Part shown: positions 10,419-24,495 of the stretch, one piece after another
Layout: every line of letters begins with the position of its first letter
Position numbering within the stretch: position 1 is the first letter of the stretch
Source: Phymorhynchus buccinoides
Lineage: Eukaryota; Mollusca; Gastropoda; Neogastropoda; Raphitomidae
Direction of reading: 5' to 3'
Length of the DNA stretch: 64,000 nt
Assembly: GCA_017654935.2 (NCBI GenBank)
Contig: CM065698.1
Span: 2,102,301-2,166,300, forward strand
Notes under the pieces: model-generated
Told to the model about the DNA's origin: nothing
The model's input: only the letters and a program-made list of their open reading frames with translations
Databases searched by the model: none
Made by a program: the position numbers and the translations under genes

Positions 10419-11298
10419 GAGGGGCAGGGAGTGAAAGGGGGCAGGGGGTGTGGGGGGTGGTAGACTGCGCACAGCTCCCCAGCACGGGGACTTAATCCCC
10501 CACCCTCCCCCTACCTTACCAATCTCGCGACCTCCACTACCCCTCCCCTAACTGCCCTTTATCCCACCCCGCAAAAAAAAAAGAAAAAAGTTCTACCCCC
10601 CTCCTTCCCACCCCACCCTGCCTATCCCCCATACTTACCGGTTCCTCGTTTCCAGTCTGCACAAATTAACATGACATCATAATGCATGGCAAATAGCATA
10701 CACAATATACAAATACATCATAATGCATGGCAAATAGTATACACAATATGCAAATACATGCCAAGCCATTTTCAGAGGGACCTTTAAAACAGAAAAGTTC
10801 AGCCTGCTTTGGCCAAACTACAATTGGTTGAGATGTAAAAAACAAAAAGGGAACAAAAATCACCAAACCAACCTTGATTTGTCATCAAAACGATCCTTAC
10901 AAAAGTTGATCTAAGAGTGGCTCCGCGGTTACCTCTTTTAGCTTTCATAGGCAAACACATTCACCTAAGACCAAATACAAAGACCTTCACTGCCAAGTAC
11001 CCTGCCTTGCGTTTGTCTGTTTTTAGAGTTTCCATTAAAATAACGCATGCTAACTGAAAAAAACACCTTGTCGGTTAATATGCAATGGACAACCAAAAAC
11101 ATTAAAAAAATACATGCTGCTCTAGAACAGTTCAAATTAAAATGCTAATTGCGATAATAAGTGCCTAGGTTGATACTGTATGTTCCGTTCAATAAGGCGG
11201 ATGTTGTTGTTTCAAGGACAGACCCCTGCGCCTTATACTAATGTAGTAACATCATCTGAATTTGGTGTCACATTTGGAGAGAGCGCCTTGTCCGAAAA
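10419..11298. other. No gene seen; short 41-bp duplication
   Basis: A C-rich stretch (10440-10630) with no motif, then AT-rich sequence. ACATCATAATGCATGGCAAA is present twice, near 10671 and 10712, as a two-copy duplication. Confidence 0.5.
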
Positions 11299-11606
11299 AT
11301 ATGGTACTGGCATCAGCAGTTAACTTTGCTTGCAGGGAAAATAACATGAATATGGTACTGGCATCAGCAGTTAACTTTGCTTGCAGGGAAACTAACATGA
11401 ATATGGTACTGGCATCAGCAGTTAACTTTGCTTGCAGGGAAACTAACATGAATATGGTACTGGCATCAGCAGTTAACTTTGCTTGCAGGGAAAATAACAT
11501 GAATATGGTACTGGCATCAGCAGTTAACTTTGCTTGCAGGGAAAATAACATGAATATGGTACTGGCATCAGCAGTTAACTTTGCTTGCAGGGAAACTAAC
11601 ATGAAT
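11299..11606. repeat. Minisatellite, 51 bp, six copies
   Basis: ATATGGTACTGGCATCAGCA recurs every 51 bp, six times, with only an A/C variant near the unit end. The period is a multiple of three, so both strands are open, but no protein is implied. Confidence 0.95.
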
Positions 11607-13293
11607 AAAATTGGTGTCCCTGAGCACAATGCATGCCCGTTGTCAAAATGGTTCTTATTTCTCACCCACCCACCTCACCTTTTTCAAAGCTTTTCATAAT
11701 CACGATCACCGTGCAAAACAACGATAAAAGATGGCGCTGCACTAGCAACGTTACGCTCTCCTGGTCAGAGCAGACGGAATGTCAAGGGAAGAAAAAAGTA
11801 CAAATAATATAATGCATTACAATACCCCAAAATACAATTCACATTTGGTTCAGGCATCACGTTTCATTCAGACTTCTTATAAATGATCTACCGTACTTTA
11901 CAGTCTGTAAGGCCATACTTCTTTCCTAGGGCGATCGAAAAAATAAAAGCAACAACAACGACAACAGCAACAACAGTAAGCAAACAAAATAACAAAGAAG
12001 ATGAACAGGCAATGAAAAAATTAAATATGCATGCATATGTTAGACTACAAGGCACATCTAAACAAAGTAACATTTTAAAGTGGTACATCTTACAGGCATG
12101 GTAGACCTCTGCGAATCAGTTTGAAACAAAATTATTAGAAAATGCATTGAAATGGCATGAAAAAGTGAAAATTTCACTCATTTATTGAATTTTCTTCGGC
12201 CCCCTGAACCCCCGGCCACTTTCCTTGCCTGATCTTAGAAAAGTTTGAGAACTTGAATTTCTAAGAGAGAAAAAAAACCTGGTTGACTTAAATATGCATA
12301 ATTGCAAGTAAGAAATTATCTGCAATGAATCCAGCGACCCCTAACTTTTAGTGATAAGTTTAGGAACTCGTTGATTAACTTTTCAATTAAATCTTAGCTG
12401 TTTTTTCTCTGCTTAGGAGCTCATTGATTAGCTTTTCAATTACATTTTAAGCTCTTTTTTCCCCCGTTTATTATTTTTATTATGAACATTCCAAGTTTAA
12501 GGAAAACAGTGTTTCAATTTGTAATACAAGAGCAAATAATTATTTGGTGTGATATGCTGCTCATCTTATCTCTCCCATGTTTTATCGCACTTAACTTTTT
12601 TTACAACCAATTTGTTCCGCTTGTTCGACATATCCAGGAATTGTTATGTAACAAAATGTGTTTGTGATGTCAAATGTGACGTTACTGTTACATATATATT
12701 ACTGTTTCATATTCTGCTACATGTATCGACATCTAGTTCCGACAATAATAATCATTTGGCAATAGTTGCTCATTGATTTGTATTGCTTCATGTATAAACT
12801 ATAAAACATGCTTTGTAAAAAGAAAATTTCTCAAAAAGGAAACATGTTAAAACAAATCATTACATTGCATTATCCTCATATAAATGCCTGCCAAATGTTT
12901 TAGTTCTCAACCACGGAACAAAACTGTTTACTCTTTTTGCACATTGTTCTTTGCTTTGTTTGTGGTTTTTCTTTTCTTGTAAGAATGAGTTCAGTTAAAC
13001 AAAAACTTTCACTTTCATGATCATGAGCACAGAAAATGAACTATTTTTAAAGTAGGGGCTTCATACTTGTGCGCGCGAATGCCACTTTTTCTCTCTTTTT
13101 TTTTGGGGGGGGCATGCATGATAAATACAACATGAATATAGACTATTGTATGTTCCATATGCTATGTTATATAATACTGTAATGTCATTGTACTCTCTCT
13201 CTTTTCATGTTCAACCTCGTATTGCTGTGTGTTACACCATGTGAACAAGAGAAAATAAACCATCCAATGTCTTCTTCACATATGGACTTATAC

Positions 13294-13297
<4 letters not shown>
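11607..13297. other. No gene seen; one dispersed repeat
   Basis: AT-rich sequence with no recognised exon. The segment near 12098-12235 (GGTAGACCTCTGCGAATC, GAAATGGCATGAAAAAGTGA) is an inverted copy of 50045-50210 and so is a dispersed repeat. Confidence 0.6.
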
Positions 13298-13970
<673 letters not shown>

Positions 13971-13999
13971 AGGTTTTTTGACCTTCTTGGTTGTCCATT

Positions 14000-14270
14000 G
14001 CATCTCAACCGACAAGAGAGGAGTAACTATTCATTTTTATTTTCTTGTGCGCATGCCTTGTTTTAACGGGAAAAAATCACTGACCTAACCTCTGAAAATA
14101 GACAAAACACATGGCAGAATACTTGGCAGTGAATGTCTTTGCATTGGGTGGGAGTGTAGAGTGATGTACTGGGCGAAAAAGTCACTGACATAAGCTCTAA
14201 AAATAGACAAACACATGGCAGGCCACCTGGCAGTGACTGTCTTTGCATTTGGTGGGAGTGAATTGGGATG
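14000..14270. repeat. Dispersed repeat, copy shared with 43062-43258
   Basis: GTTGTCCATTGCATCTCAAC, ACAAAACACATGGCAG and CTTGGCAGTGAATGTCTTTG are shared, in the same order, with 43062-43258. Here the second half is partly duplicated in tandem (AATAGACAAA...CACATGGCAG twice). Both copies lie within 0.7 kb of a CCTTGGCTTAA-family element. Confidence 0.7.
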
Positions 14271-14519
14271 CATGGTGCTAGAAGTTTTTAAAAAATGTCA
14301 AGTTTACATCATGTTCACCCCCTCTCCTCTCATCCTCACTCCCTTACAAACTTACTAATGCTGGATTGAAAACAATTTATAAAAAATGTAAAGTTAACAA
14401 CAAAAAGTCCAAGTAGTTAAGAACACTGCACGGAACGCCAGTCTGCCATTTCCTACAATGACTTTCAGTTTCCAGTTTCAAATGAAATAGCAAAAGCTGC
14501 CAGTAAAAAAAAAAAGACT

Positions 14520-14605
14520 TTAGGATAACCGGCACTGGGGAAGGTCCCCAAGGGCCAACTAATCCCTCTGGCTGCAGCACTACGAACCAGAGCGATTCCC
14601 TTCTA
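14520..14605. repeat. Dispersed repeat, inverted copy at 50640-50735
   Basis: CACTGGGGAAGGTCCCCAAG and GGCCAACTAATCCCTCTGGC are found in complement near 50640-50735 (AGTTGGCCTTTGGGGACCTT). Again next to a CCTTGGCTTAA-family element. Confidence 0.6.
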
Positions 14606-14691
14606 ACTCGAGTCAAGAGTCAGACTTGGCTGAAGACAAAGCTGTCCTGTCATGTTCCAAACACGTGCTAGGGTCATTGTTGTTGGCTAAG

Positions 14692-14989
14692 CCTGGCTAA
14701 AAGACTCCAGGGATCATCCCAGCAGCGGAAGCTCTTGAACACTGTGGTGCAAGTGCATTACCTACGGATGAGAACATTACGTGGGTGTGACCGTTTTTTA
14801 TCACCCCGCCACGTGGGCAGCCACACTCCGTCTTCGGGGGATTTTGGAGACTGATGAAGTTATGCTAGGAGCTTGTCATGGCTAAAGATAATCCCAGCAT
14901 GGCTATGCATAGCATAACATTTTGATGTAGCCTTGGTGTTCTAGCCTATGTCAATAGGTCTGACACAGTGACACAGCCTTAAGCCAAGG
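14692..14989. mobile_element. TIR repeat, CCTTGGCTTAA family, full copy
   Basis: This copy begins CCTGGCTAAAAGACTCCAGG and ends CACAGCCTTAAGCCAAGG. The consensus left end, best kept at 19310, is CCTTGGCTTAA, the exact complement of the right end, so this is a TIR-bearing non-autonomous element of about 300 bp. Five copies occur in the window. No coding capacity. Confidence 0.75.
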
Positions 14990-15107
14990 TGAGCTAAGGT
15001 CAACCAATGATAAAAGCCATTTGAATAATGGCTGACTTCAGCATGCTAACATTCCCAGCTAGCTTCCCATCTGAACAAACAGTCGTCGCGCTAGGGATTT
15101 TCAAAGC

Positions 15108-18100
15108 CAGTCCCATCAACAACATGCAGTATTTACACGGCGCTATATCTTGATAGAAATCAAATGGAACATGCACACTCACTAGCGACAATCCCCCCAC
15201 AACCAGTCCCATCAACAACATGCAGTATTTACACGGCGCTATATCTTGATAGAAATCAAATGGAACATGCACACTCACTAGCGACAATCCCCCAACAACC
15301 AGTCCCATCAACAACATACAGTATTTACACGGCGCTATATCTTCATAGAAATCAAATGGAACATGCACACTCACTAGCGACAATCCCCCAACAACCAGTC
15401 CCATCAACAACATACAGTATTTACACGGCGCTATATCTTCATAGAAATCAAATGGAACATGCACACTCACTAGCGACAATCCCCCAACAACCAGTCCCAT
15501 CAACAACATACAGTATTTACACGGCGCTATATCTTGATAGAAATCAAATGGAACATGCACACTCACTAGCGACAATCCCCCAACAACCAGTCCCATCAAC
15601 AACATACAGTATTTACACGGCGCTATATCTTGATAGAAATCAAATGGAACATGCACACTCACTAGCGACAATCCCCCAACAACCAGTCCCATCAACAACA
15701 TGCAGTATTTACACGGCGCTATATCTTGATAGAAATCAAATGGAACATGCACACTCACTAGCGACAATCCCCCAACAACCAGTCCCATCAACAACATGCA
15801 GTATTTACACGGCGCTATATCTTGATAGAAATCAAATGGAACATGCACACTCACTAGCGACAATCCCCCAACAACCAGTCCCATCAACAACATGCAGTAT
15901 TTACACGGCGCTATATCTTGATAGAAAAATCAAATGGAACATGCACACTCACTAGCGACAATCCCCCAACAACCAGTCCCATCAACAACATGCAGTATTT
16001 ACACGGCGCTATATCTTGATAGAAATCAAATGGAACATGCACACTCACTAGCGACAATCCCCCAACAACCAGTCCCATCAACAACATGCAGTATTTACAC
16101 GGCGCTATATCTTGATAGAAATCAAATGGAACATGCACACTCACTAGCGACAATCCCCCAACAACCAGTCCCATCAACAACATGCAGTATTTACACGGCG
16201 CTATATCTTGATAGAAATCAAATGGAACATGCACACTCACTAGCGACAATCCCCCAACAACCAGTCCCATCAACAACATGCAGTATTTACACGGCGCTAT
16301 ATCTTGATAGAAATCAAATGGAACATGCACACTCACTAGCGACAATCCCCCAACAACCAGTCCCATCAACAACACAGTATTTACACGGCGCTATATCTTC
16401 ATAGAAATCAAATGGAACATGCACACTCACTAGCGACAATCCCCCAACAACCAGTCCCATCAACAACATGCAGTATTTACACGGCGCTATATCTTGATAG
16501 AAATCAAATGGAACATGCACACTCACTAGCGACAATCCCCCAACAACCAGTCCCATCAACAACATACAGTATTTACACGGCGCTATATCTTGATAGAAAT
16601 CAAATGGAACATGCACACTCACTAGCGACAATCCCCCAACAACCCCCCAACAACCAGTCCCATCAACAACATGCAGTATTTACACGGCGCTATATCTTGA
16701 TAGAAATCAAATGGAACATGCACACTCACTAGCGACAATCCCCCAACAACCAGTCCCATCAACAACATGCAGTATTTACACGGCGCTATATCTTGATAGA
16801 AATCAAATGGAACATGCACACTCACTAGCGACAATCCCCCAACAACCAGTCCCATCAACAACATGCAGTATTTACACGGCGCTATATCTTGATAGAAATC
16901 AAATGGAACATGCACACTCACTAGCGACAATCCCCCCACAACCAGTCCCATCAACAACATGCAGTATTTACACGGCGCTATATCTTGATAGAAATCAAAT
17001 GGAACATGCACACTCACTAGCGACAATCCCCCAACAACCAGTCCCATCAACAACATGCAGTATTTACACGGCGCTATATCTTGATAGAAATCAAATGGAA
17101 CATGCACACTCACTAGCGACAATCCCCCAACAACCAGTCCCATCAACAACATGCAGTATTTACACGGCGCTATATCTTGATAGAAATCAAATGGAACATG
17201 CACACTCACTAGCGACAATCCCCCAACAACCAGTCCCATCAACAACATGCAGTATTTACACGGCGCTATATCTTGATAGAAATCAAATGGAACATGCACA
17301 CTCACTAGCGACAATCCCCCAACAACCAGTCCCATCAACAACATGCAGTATTTACACGGCGCTATATCTTGATAGAAATCAAATGGAACATGCACACTCA
17401 CTAGCGACAATCCCCCAACAACCAGTCCCATCAACAACATGCAGTATTTACACGGCGCTATATCTTTAGAAATCAAATGGAACATGCACACTCACTAGCG
17501 ACAATCCCCCAACAACCGTCCCATCAACAACATGCAGTATTTACACGGCGCTATATCTTGATAGAAATCAAATGGAACATGCACACTCACTAGCGACAAT
17601 CCCCCAACAACCAGTCCCATCAACAACATGCAGTATTTACACGGCGCTATATCTTGATAGAAATCAAATGGAACATGCACACTCACTAGCGACAATCCCC
17701 CAACAACCAGTCCCATCAACAACATGCAGTATTTACACGGCGCTATATCTTGATAGAAATCAAATGGAACATGCACACTCACTAGCGACAATCCCCCACA
17801 ACCAGTCCCATCAACAACATACAGTATTTACACGGCGCTATATCTTGATAGAAATCAAATGGAACATGCACACTCACTAGCGACAATCCCCCCACAACCA
17901 GTCCCATCAACAACATGCAGTATTTACACGGCGCTATATCTTGATAGAAATCAAATGGAACATGCACACTCACTAGCGACAATCCCCCAACAACCAGTCC
18001 CATCAACAACATCTATCTTGATAGAAATCAAATGGAACATGCACACTCACTAGCGACAATCCCCCAACAACCAGTATCCCATCAACAACATGCAGTATTT

Positions 18101-19228
18101 ACACGGCGCTATATCTTGATAGAAATCAAATGGAACATGCACACTCACTAGCGACAATCCCCCAACAACCAGTCCCATCAACAACATGCAGTATTTACAC
18201 GGCGCTATATCTTGATAGAAATCAAATGGAACATGCACACTCACTAGCGACAATCCCCCAACAACCAGTCCCATCAACAACATGCAGTATTTACACGGCG
18301 CTATATCTTGATAGAAATCAAATGGAACATGCACACTCACTAGCGACAATCCCCCAACAACCAGTCCCATCAACAACATACAGTATTTACACGGCGCTAT
18401 ATCTTGATAGAAATCAAATGGAACATGCACACTCACTAGCGACAATCCCCCAACAACCAGTCCCATCAACAACATGCAGTATTTACACGGCGCTATATCT
18501 TGATAGAAATCAAATGGAACATGCACACTCACTAGCGACAATCCCCCAACAACCAGTCCCATCAACAACATGCAGTATTTACACGGCGCTATATCTTCAT
18601 AGAAATCAAATGGAACATGCACACTCACTAGCGACAATCCCCCAACAACCAGTCCCATCAACAACATACAGTATTTACACGGCGCTATATCTTCATAGAA
18701 ATCAAATGGAACATGCACACTCACTAGCGACAATCCCCCAACAACCAGTCCCATCAACAACATGCAGTATTTCACGGCGCTATATCTTGATAGAAATCAA
18801 ATGGAACATGCACACTCACTAGCGACAATCCCCCAACAACCAGTCCCATCAACAACATGCAGTATTTACACGGCGCTATATCTTGATAGAAATCAAATGG
18901 AACATGCACACTCACTAGCGACAATCCCCCAACAACCAGTCCCATCAACAACATACAGTATTTACACGGCGCTATATCTTGATAGAAATCAAATGGAACA
19001 TGCACACTCACTAGCGACAATCCCCCAACAACCAGTCCCATCAACAACATGCAGTATTTACACGGCGCTATATCTTGATAGAAATCAAATGGAACATGCA
19101 CACTCACTAGCGACAATCCCCCCACAACCAGTCCCATCAACAACATACAGTATTTACACGGCGCTATATCTTGATAGAAATCAAATGGAACATGCACACT
19201 CACTAGCGACAATCCCCCAACAACCAGC
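15108..19228. repeat. Satellite, 96 bp, about 43 copies
   Basis: The unit contains CCAGTCCCATCAACAACATG, TTTACACGGCGCTATATCTT and CACACTCACTAGCGACAATC. Copies are nearly identical; variants are GCAGT/ACAGT, CTTGATAG/CTTCATAG and CCCAACAACC/CCCCACAACC, plus a few small deletions. The 96-bp period (32 codons) leaves both strands open and creates long spurious frames. The array lies between two CCTTGGCTTAA elements (14692 and 19310). Confidence 0.97.
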
Positions 19229-19309
19229 AGAAAAACCAGTCACATGGAAACAAAAAACAGTGACAATCACAGAAACTCAATCATAGCATCAAAGCCTTGA
19301 CTTGTCATT

Positions 19310-19455
19310 CCTTGGCTTAAAGACTCCAGGGATCATCCCAACAGCCAAAGCAATTGAACACCGTGGTAGAAATGCACCAGCTAGGGATGAGAACATTACG
19401 TGTGTGACCGTTTCTGATTACCCCGCCATGTGGGCAGCCACACTCCGACTTCGGA
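19310..19455. mobile_element. TIR repeat, CCTTGGCTTAA family, right-truncated
   Basis: CCTTGGCTTAAAGACTCCAG through CACACTCCGACTTCGGAG matches the first half of the family. This copy has the best preserved left terminus. Confidence 0.75.
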
Positions 19456-19749
19456 GAAAAAGCCTCGACTAAAACCATGTATCAGTCCTTGCAAAAATGT
19501 ACTAGTCCCTGGAACTGACAGGTCAAATTTTTGTTTAGTATTTTGGTTTTGCATTCAGTACTTTAATTACTGATAATTACCAGTTAACAAACAAGATCAC
19601 TGTCAAAGGGAACGAGTTGCAAAACTTTAGTATAAACTAAAACCCAAACTGAACTTAGCATTGCACTGAATCCCTCCCCTGACAGAGAGGCGGACAACAA
19701 CCAAGGCAAAAACTACAAAATGAACATGAAAGGTTACACACATACACGC

Positions 19750-20149
19750 GACCCAGCACCACGAAAGGGACATTAAGTCGCTGGGATAGTTTTTAATAAC
19801 AGGCTTGGAAAGTAAAAAATCTAATTTTTGGTCAATTCTGAGTTATGGGTAATGTCTTGTTCTCTAACATCTTATATTTCATATTTAGAAAGGACAATCT
19901 TTCATATGCTCTCTAAATGGCCTTATAAGTGCTTTAAAATGAGTAGGTCAATTCGTTTCTTCAGCTAGGCTAGACTTTAGACTGTTTTCTCAAAATGACC
20001 GACACTCACCCTACTAACTTTAAATGCTCATAACTGAATGGAAAACAATATAAGAATGGTGCTTGTAAAAATGGTCTAAAGTTTACAAGTGTACAATGTT
20101 CTCAGACTGGTCAGTTTGACACTTAATGTCCCTTTCGTGGTGCTGGGTC
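19750..20149. mobile_element. MITE with 28-bp perfect TIR
   Basis: The 28 bp at 19750-19777 (starting GACCCAGCACCACGAAAGGG) are perfectly inverted at 20122-20149 (ending CGTGGTGCTGGGTC). The interior is 344 bp and AT-rich, with no coding frame. The perfect arms indicate a recent insertion. Confidence 0.85.
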
Positions 20150-20191
20150 ACATGTGGCAATGATGAACGAAAGGTTTCATTGTTACAATTA

Positions 20192-21441
20192 ATACACCCA
20201 TTTCACCATTCTCATTGCTACATACACCCATTTCACCATTCTCATTGCTACATACACCCATTTCACCATTCTCATTGCTACATACACCCATTTCACCATT
20301 CTCATTGTTACATACACCCATTTCACCATTCTCATTGCTACATACACCCATTTCACCATTCTCATTGCTACATACACCCATTTCACCATTCTCATTGCTA
20401 CATACACCCATTTCACCATTCTCATTGTTACATACACCCATTTCACCATTCTCATTGCTACATACACCCATTTCACCATTCTCATGGCTACATACACCCA
20501 TTTCACCATTCTCATTGTTACATACACCCATTTCACCATTCTCATTGCTACATACACCCATTTCACCATTCTCATTGTTACATACACCCATTTCACCATT
20601 CTCATTGCTACATACACCCATTTCACCATTCTCATTGCTACATACACCCATTTCACCATTCTCATTGCTACATACACCCATTTCACCATTCTCATTGCTA
20701 CATACACCCATTTCACCATTCTCATTGCTACATACACCCATTTCACCATTCTCATTGCTACATACACCCATTTCACCATTCTCATTGTTACATACACCCA
20801 TTTCACCATTCTCATTGTTACATACACCCATTTCACCATTCTCATTGCTACATACACCCATTTCACCATTCTCATTGCTACATACACCCATTTCACCATT
20901 CTCATTGCTACATACACCCATTTCACCATTCTCATTGCTACATACACCCATTTCACCATTCTCATTGCTACATACACCCATTTCACCATTCTCATTGCTA
21001 CATACACCCATTTCACCATTCTCATTGCTACATACACCCATTTCACCATTCTCATTGTTACATACACCCATTTCACCATTCTCATTGCTACATACACCCA
21101 TTTCACCATTCTCATTGCTACATACACCCATTTCACCATTCTCATTGCTACATACACCCATTTCACCATTCTCATTGCTACATACACCCATTTCACCATT
21201 CTCATTGCTACATACACCCATTTCACCATTCTCATTGTTACATACACCCATTTCACCATTCTCATTGCTACATACACCCATTTCACCATTCTCATTGTTA
21301 CATACACCCATTTCACCATTCTCATTGTTACATACACCCATTTCACCATTCTCATTGTTACATACACCCATTTCACCATTCTCATTGCTACATACACCCA
21401 TTTCACCATTCTCATTGTTACATACACCCATTTCACCATTC
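20192..21441. repeat. 30-bp satellite, regular half, about 42 copies
   Basis: Strict 30-bp periodicity of TACACCCATTTCACCATTCT plus CATTGCTACA. The only common variant is GCTA/GTTA. All frames are open because the unit has no stop; no protein is implied. Confidence 0.97.
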
Positions 21442-23120
21442 TACAGTGCAACCTCCCTACACCCATTTGCACCATTCTGAATTATTACATACACCCATTT
21501 CACCATTCTCATTGTTACATACACCCATTTCACCATTCTCCTACATACACCCATTTCACCATTCTCATTGCTACATACACCCATTTCACCATTCTCATTG
21601 CTACATACACCCATTTCACCATTCTCATTGCTACATACACCCATTTCACCATTCTCATTGAATGAGTTACAATACACCCATTTCACCATTCTCATTGTTA
21701 CTAGGTTCCATACACCCATTTCACCATTCTCATTGCTACAATACACCCATTTCACCATTCTCATGTTATAATACACCCATTTCACCATTCTCATTGCTAT
21801 ATACACCCATTTCACCATTCTCATTGCTACATACACCCATTTCACCATTCTCATTGCTACATACACCCATTTCACCATTCTCATTGCTATATACACCCAT
21901 TTCACCATTCTCATTGCTACTGAATACACCCATTTCACCATTCTCATTGTTACATACACCCATTTCACCATTCTCATTGAATACATACACCCATTTCACC
22001 ATTCTCATTGCACGGCATGATTCTATGATACACCCATTTCACCATTCTCATTGCTACATACACCCATTTCACCATTCTCATTGATACATACACCCATTTC
22101 ACCATTCTCATTGACTACATACACCCATTTCACCATTCTCATTGAATACATACACCCATTTCACCATTCTCATTCCATACATACACCCTTTTCACCATTC
22201 TCATTGCTACATACACCCATTTCACCATTGCTCATTGGTAGGCATACACCCATTTCACCATTCTCATTGATAACATACACCCATTTCACCATTCTTAGTC
22301 ATTTGTTACATACACCCATTTCACCAGTGGTTTTCATTGGCTACATACACCCATTTCACCATTCTCATTGAGTACATACACCCATTTCACCATTCTCATT
22401 GTTACATACACCCATTTCACCATTCTCATTGTCCACTACATACACCCATTTCACCATTCTCATTACCTACATACACCCATTTCACCATTCTCATTGCCAT
22501 TTAATCTACATACACCCATTTCATCCATTTCTCGCACTCAGTCAAACGTTCAGGGTCATTGCAGGTACATACACCCATTTCACCATTCTCATTGCTATAT
22601 ACACCCATTTCACCATTCTCATTGTTATATACACCCATTTCACCATTCTCATTGCTACTATACACCCATTTCACCATTCTCATTGATACATACACCCATT
22701 TCACCATTCTCATTGATACATACACCCATTTCACCATTCTCATTGCTACATACACCCATTTCACCATTCTCATTGAAATACATACACCCATTTCACCATT
22801 CTCATTGCTACATACACCCATTTCACCATTCTCATTGCTACATACACCCATTTCACCATTCTCATTGATACATACACCCATTTCACCATTCTCATTGTTT
22901 GGGTAGTTTGATACACCCATTTCACCATTCTCATTGCAGTTTACATACACCCATTTCACCATTCTCATTGTTTGGGTACAGTTTGATACACCCATTTCAC
23001 CATTCTTGTTTCATTGCAGTTTACATACACCCATTTCACCATTCTCATTGATACATACACCCATTTCACCATTCTGCATTGATGAAGAGAAGGACCCATT
23101 TGCACCATTCTCATTGGTAC
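21442..23120. repeat. 30-bp satellite, irregular half with variable spacers
   Basis: From 21442 the same 25-bp core (TACACCCATTTCACCATTCT plus CATTG) continues about 50 more times, but the few bases between cores vary freely in length and sequence (for example AATGAGTTACAA, TTACTAGGTTCC, CACGGCATGATTCTATGA). The cores stay almost identical. The change starts exactly at TACAGTGCAACCTCCCT, a close match to the TIR of the elements at 1568 and 2123. Confidence 0.9.
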
Positions 23121-23145
23121 ATACATGAACACAACAGGAAATAGG

Positions 23146-24165
23146 TACAGTGAATTGCTTCTTGTTTGTTTGGGTGCCCTATTACCTCATTTGCATCGCA
23201 ACTATTTTGAATTATGAAGAAAAAACTCACAACTCACTCCAGTTTGGGTGCACACAAAGAAAAGGAGAAATGACGGTGAAGATTCTTGGTTTTTACTTCA
23301 GTTTTAGACATAGGGAATGTGGCAGATGAAGACTTCTTGTTTGTATGGGTAGACTTTATAGAGAAAAACTGTACACGGTGAATTGCTTCTTGTTTGTTTT
23401 GCCCCACAACAAACCACTACAAAAGCAAAGTCAGAGGCAAAATTGTGGTGTGCAAGGGAGCGAAGCAAGTTTAGAAGTGATCAAGGTATGGTGTGCACGG
23501 TGAACACAGATTTACTTCCCTTGAAAGAGAAAATTCATCAAATTGACAGCTATCTGGGTTAATTCTGCACATATATGGCTGGCAAAGACTTGAATGAGTT
23601 TACCATTCAAACAAAAGAAAAACACAACAAAGGGGAACAACTGGTGTAGTATTGGGAGTGTTACTGGGGAGGTTCCACTGTATATTAACTCTGTAAAGCA
23701 CATGCCCTTCAACTTTCACTTCCTTTCCTTACCAATATGTGCACAGTACATCTTCACTCATTCAAGTCGTTCCAGCCATATATGTGCCGATGAATTAATA
23801 GATAGCTGCACAATTTGATGCATTTGCTTGCAATGGGAAGTAAATGATGTGTGCACACTTCATTGTTTGGTCACTTCTAAACTCGCTTCACTCCAGTTTT
23901 AGACCAGGAATGATTTGCCTCTGACTTTGCTTTTGTTTGGGTTTGTTGTGGGGATAACCAATCGGTGTGCAGTGAATTTTCTATATAAAGTGCTATATAT
24001 GAAAAAAGTCTGATCTGCACCACTTCCCTATGTCTAAACCTGAAGTAAAAACCTGTAATCTTCTTGTTCATTTCTCCTTTTGATTGTGCATGAATGCTTC
24101 TTGTTTGTGTGTATGGTTTGTGAAATTTTTGTAATAATTGAAAATCGTTGCGATGCAGAATGAGT
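23146..24165. repeat. Inverted pair of a dispersed repeat with inserted modules
   Basis: Segments at about 23200-23590 and 23735-24165 are inverted copies of the same repeat, whose third copy is at 62515-62940 (shared: GACTTTGCTTTTG complement, TTTAGACATAGGGAA, GCACATATATGGCTGG). Short modules reading GGTGAATTGCTTCTTGTTTG are inserted near 23150 and 23375 but are absent from the copy at 62.5 kb. A GGGAGGTTCCACTGTA-type TIR lies between the two arms, at 23668-23682. Confidence 0.65.
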
Positions 24166-24168
24166 TAA

Positions 24169-24495
24169 GGGGCGATCCATACATCCAATGGCAGTGGTAC
24201 GATGATCCAATTGTGACATCTGTTTGCGTGCATGATTCTGATGAAATACCACTGTCCAAACCATGAAATCCTACAAGTTTTGTTCACTATATTCGTTCAA
24301 TACACGAATCTTGATAAAATGACTGATACAGAAATGTGGATATTTCATCACATTGGTGTCTGGGGGACTACAAGAGAAGGAATTATGGTGTACGAAACTA
24401 GAAGGATTCCATCAGATGCATTTCATGAGAATCATGCCTCACAAGTATCAGTTGGACGGCCATACGACTGCAGTTCCATGTGTGGATCAACTCCT
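24169..24495. mobile_element. MITE with about 78-bp imperfect TIR
   Basis: The left arm (GGGGCGATCCATACATCCAA to GCATGATTCTGATGAAAT) and the right arm (ATTTCATGAGAATCATGC to CATGTGTGGATCAACTCC) are complementary over about 78 bp with mismatches. The interior contains TTCACTATATTCGTTCAATA, related to 44505-44640. Confidence 0.65.

Noticed and set aside
15000..19286. Multi-pass membrane protein from LLMGLVVGGLSLVSV repeats
   Set aside because: Minus-strand translation of the 96-bp satellite; the plus strand is equally open and identical units argue against coding.
20126..21665. His-rich (HPFHHSHCYI) repeat protein of about 500 codons
   Set aside because: Every frame of the 30-bp satellite is open, and no signal peptide or conserved flank precedes it.
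20192..23120. CRISPR-like array
   Set aside because: Eukaryotic context, spacers of 5-30 nt and of uneven length, a first half with no spacers at all, and no cas genes.
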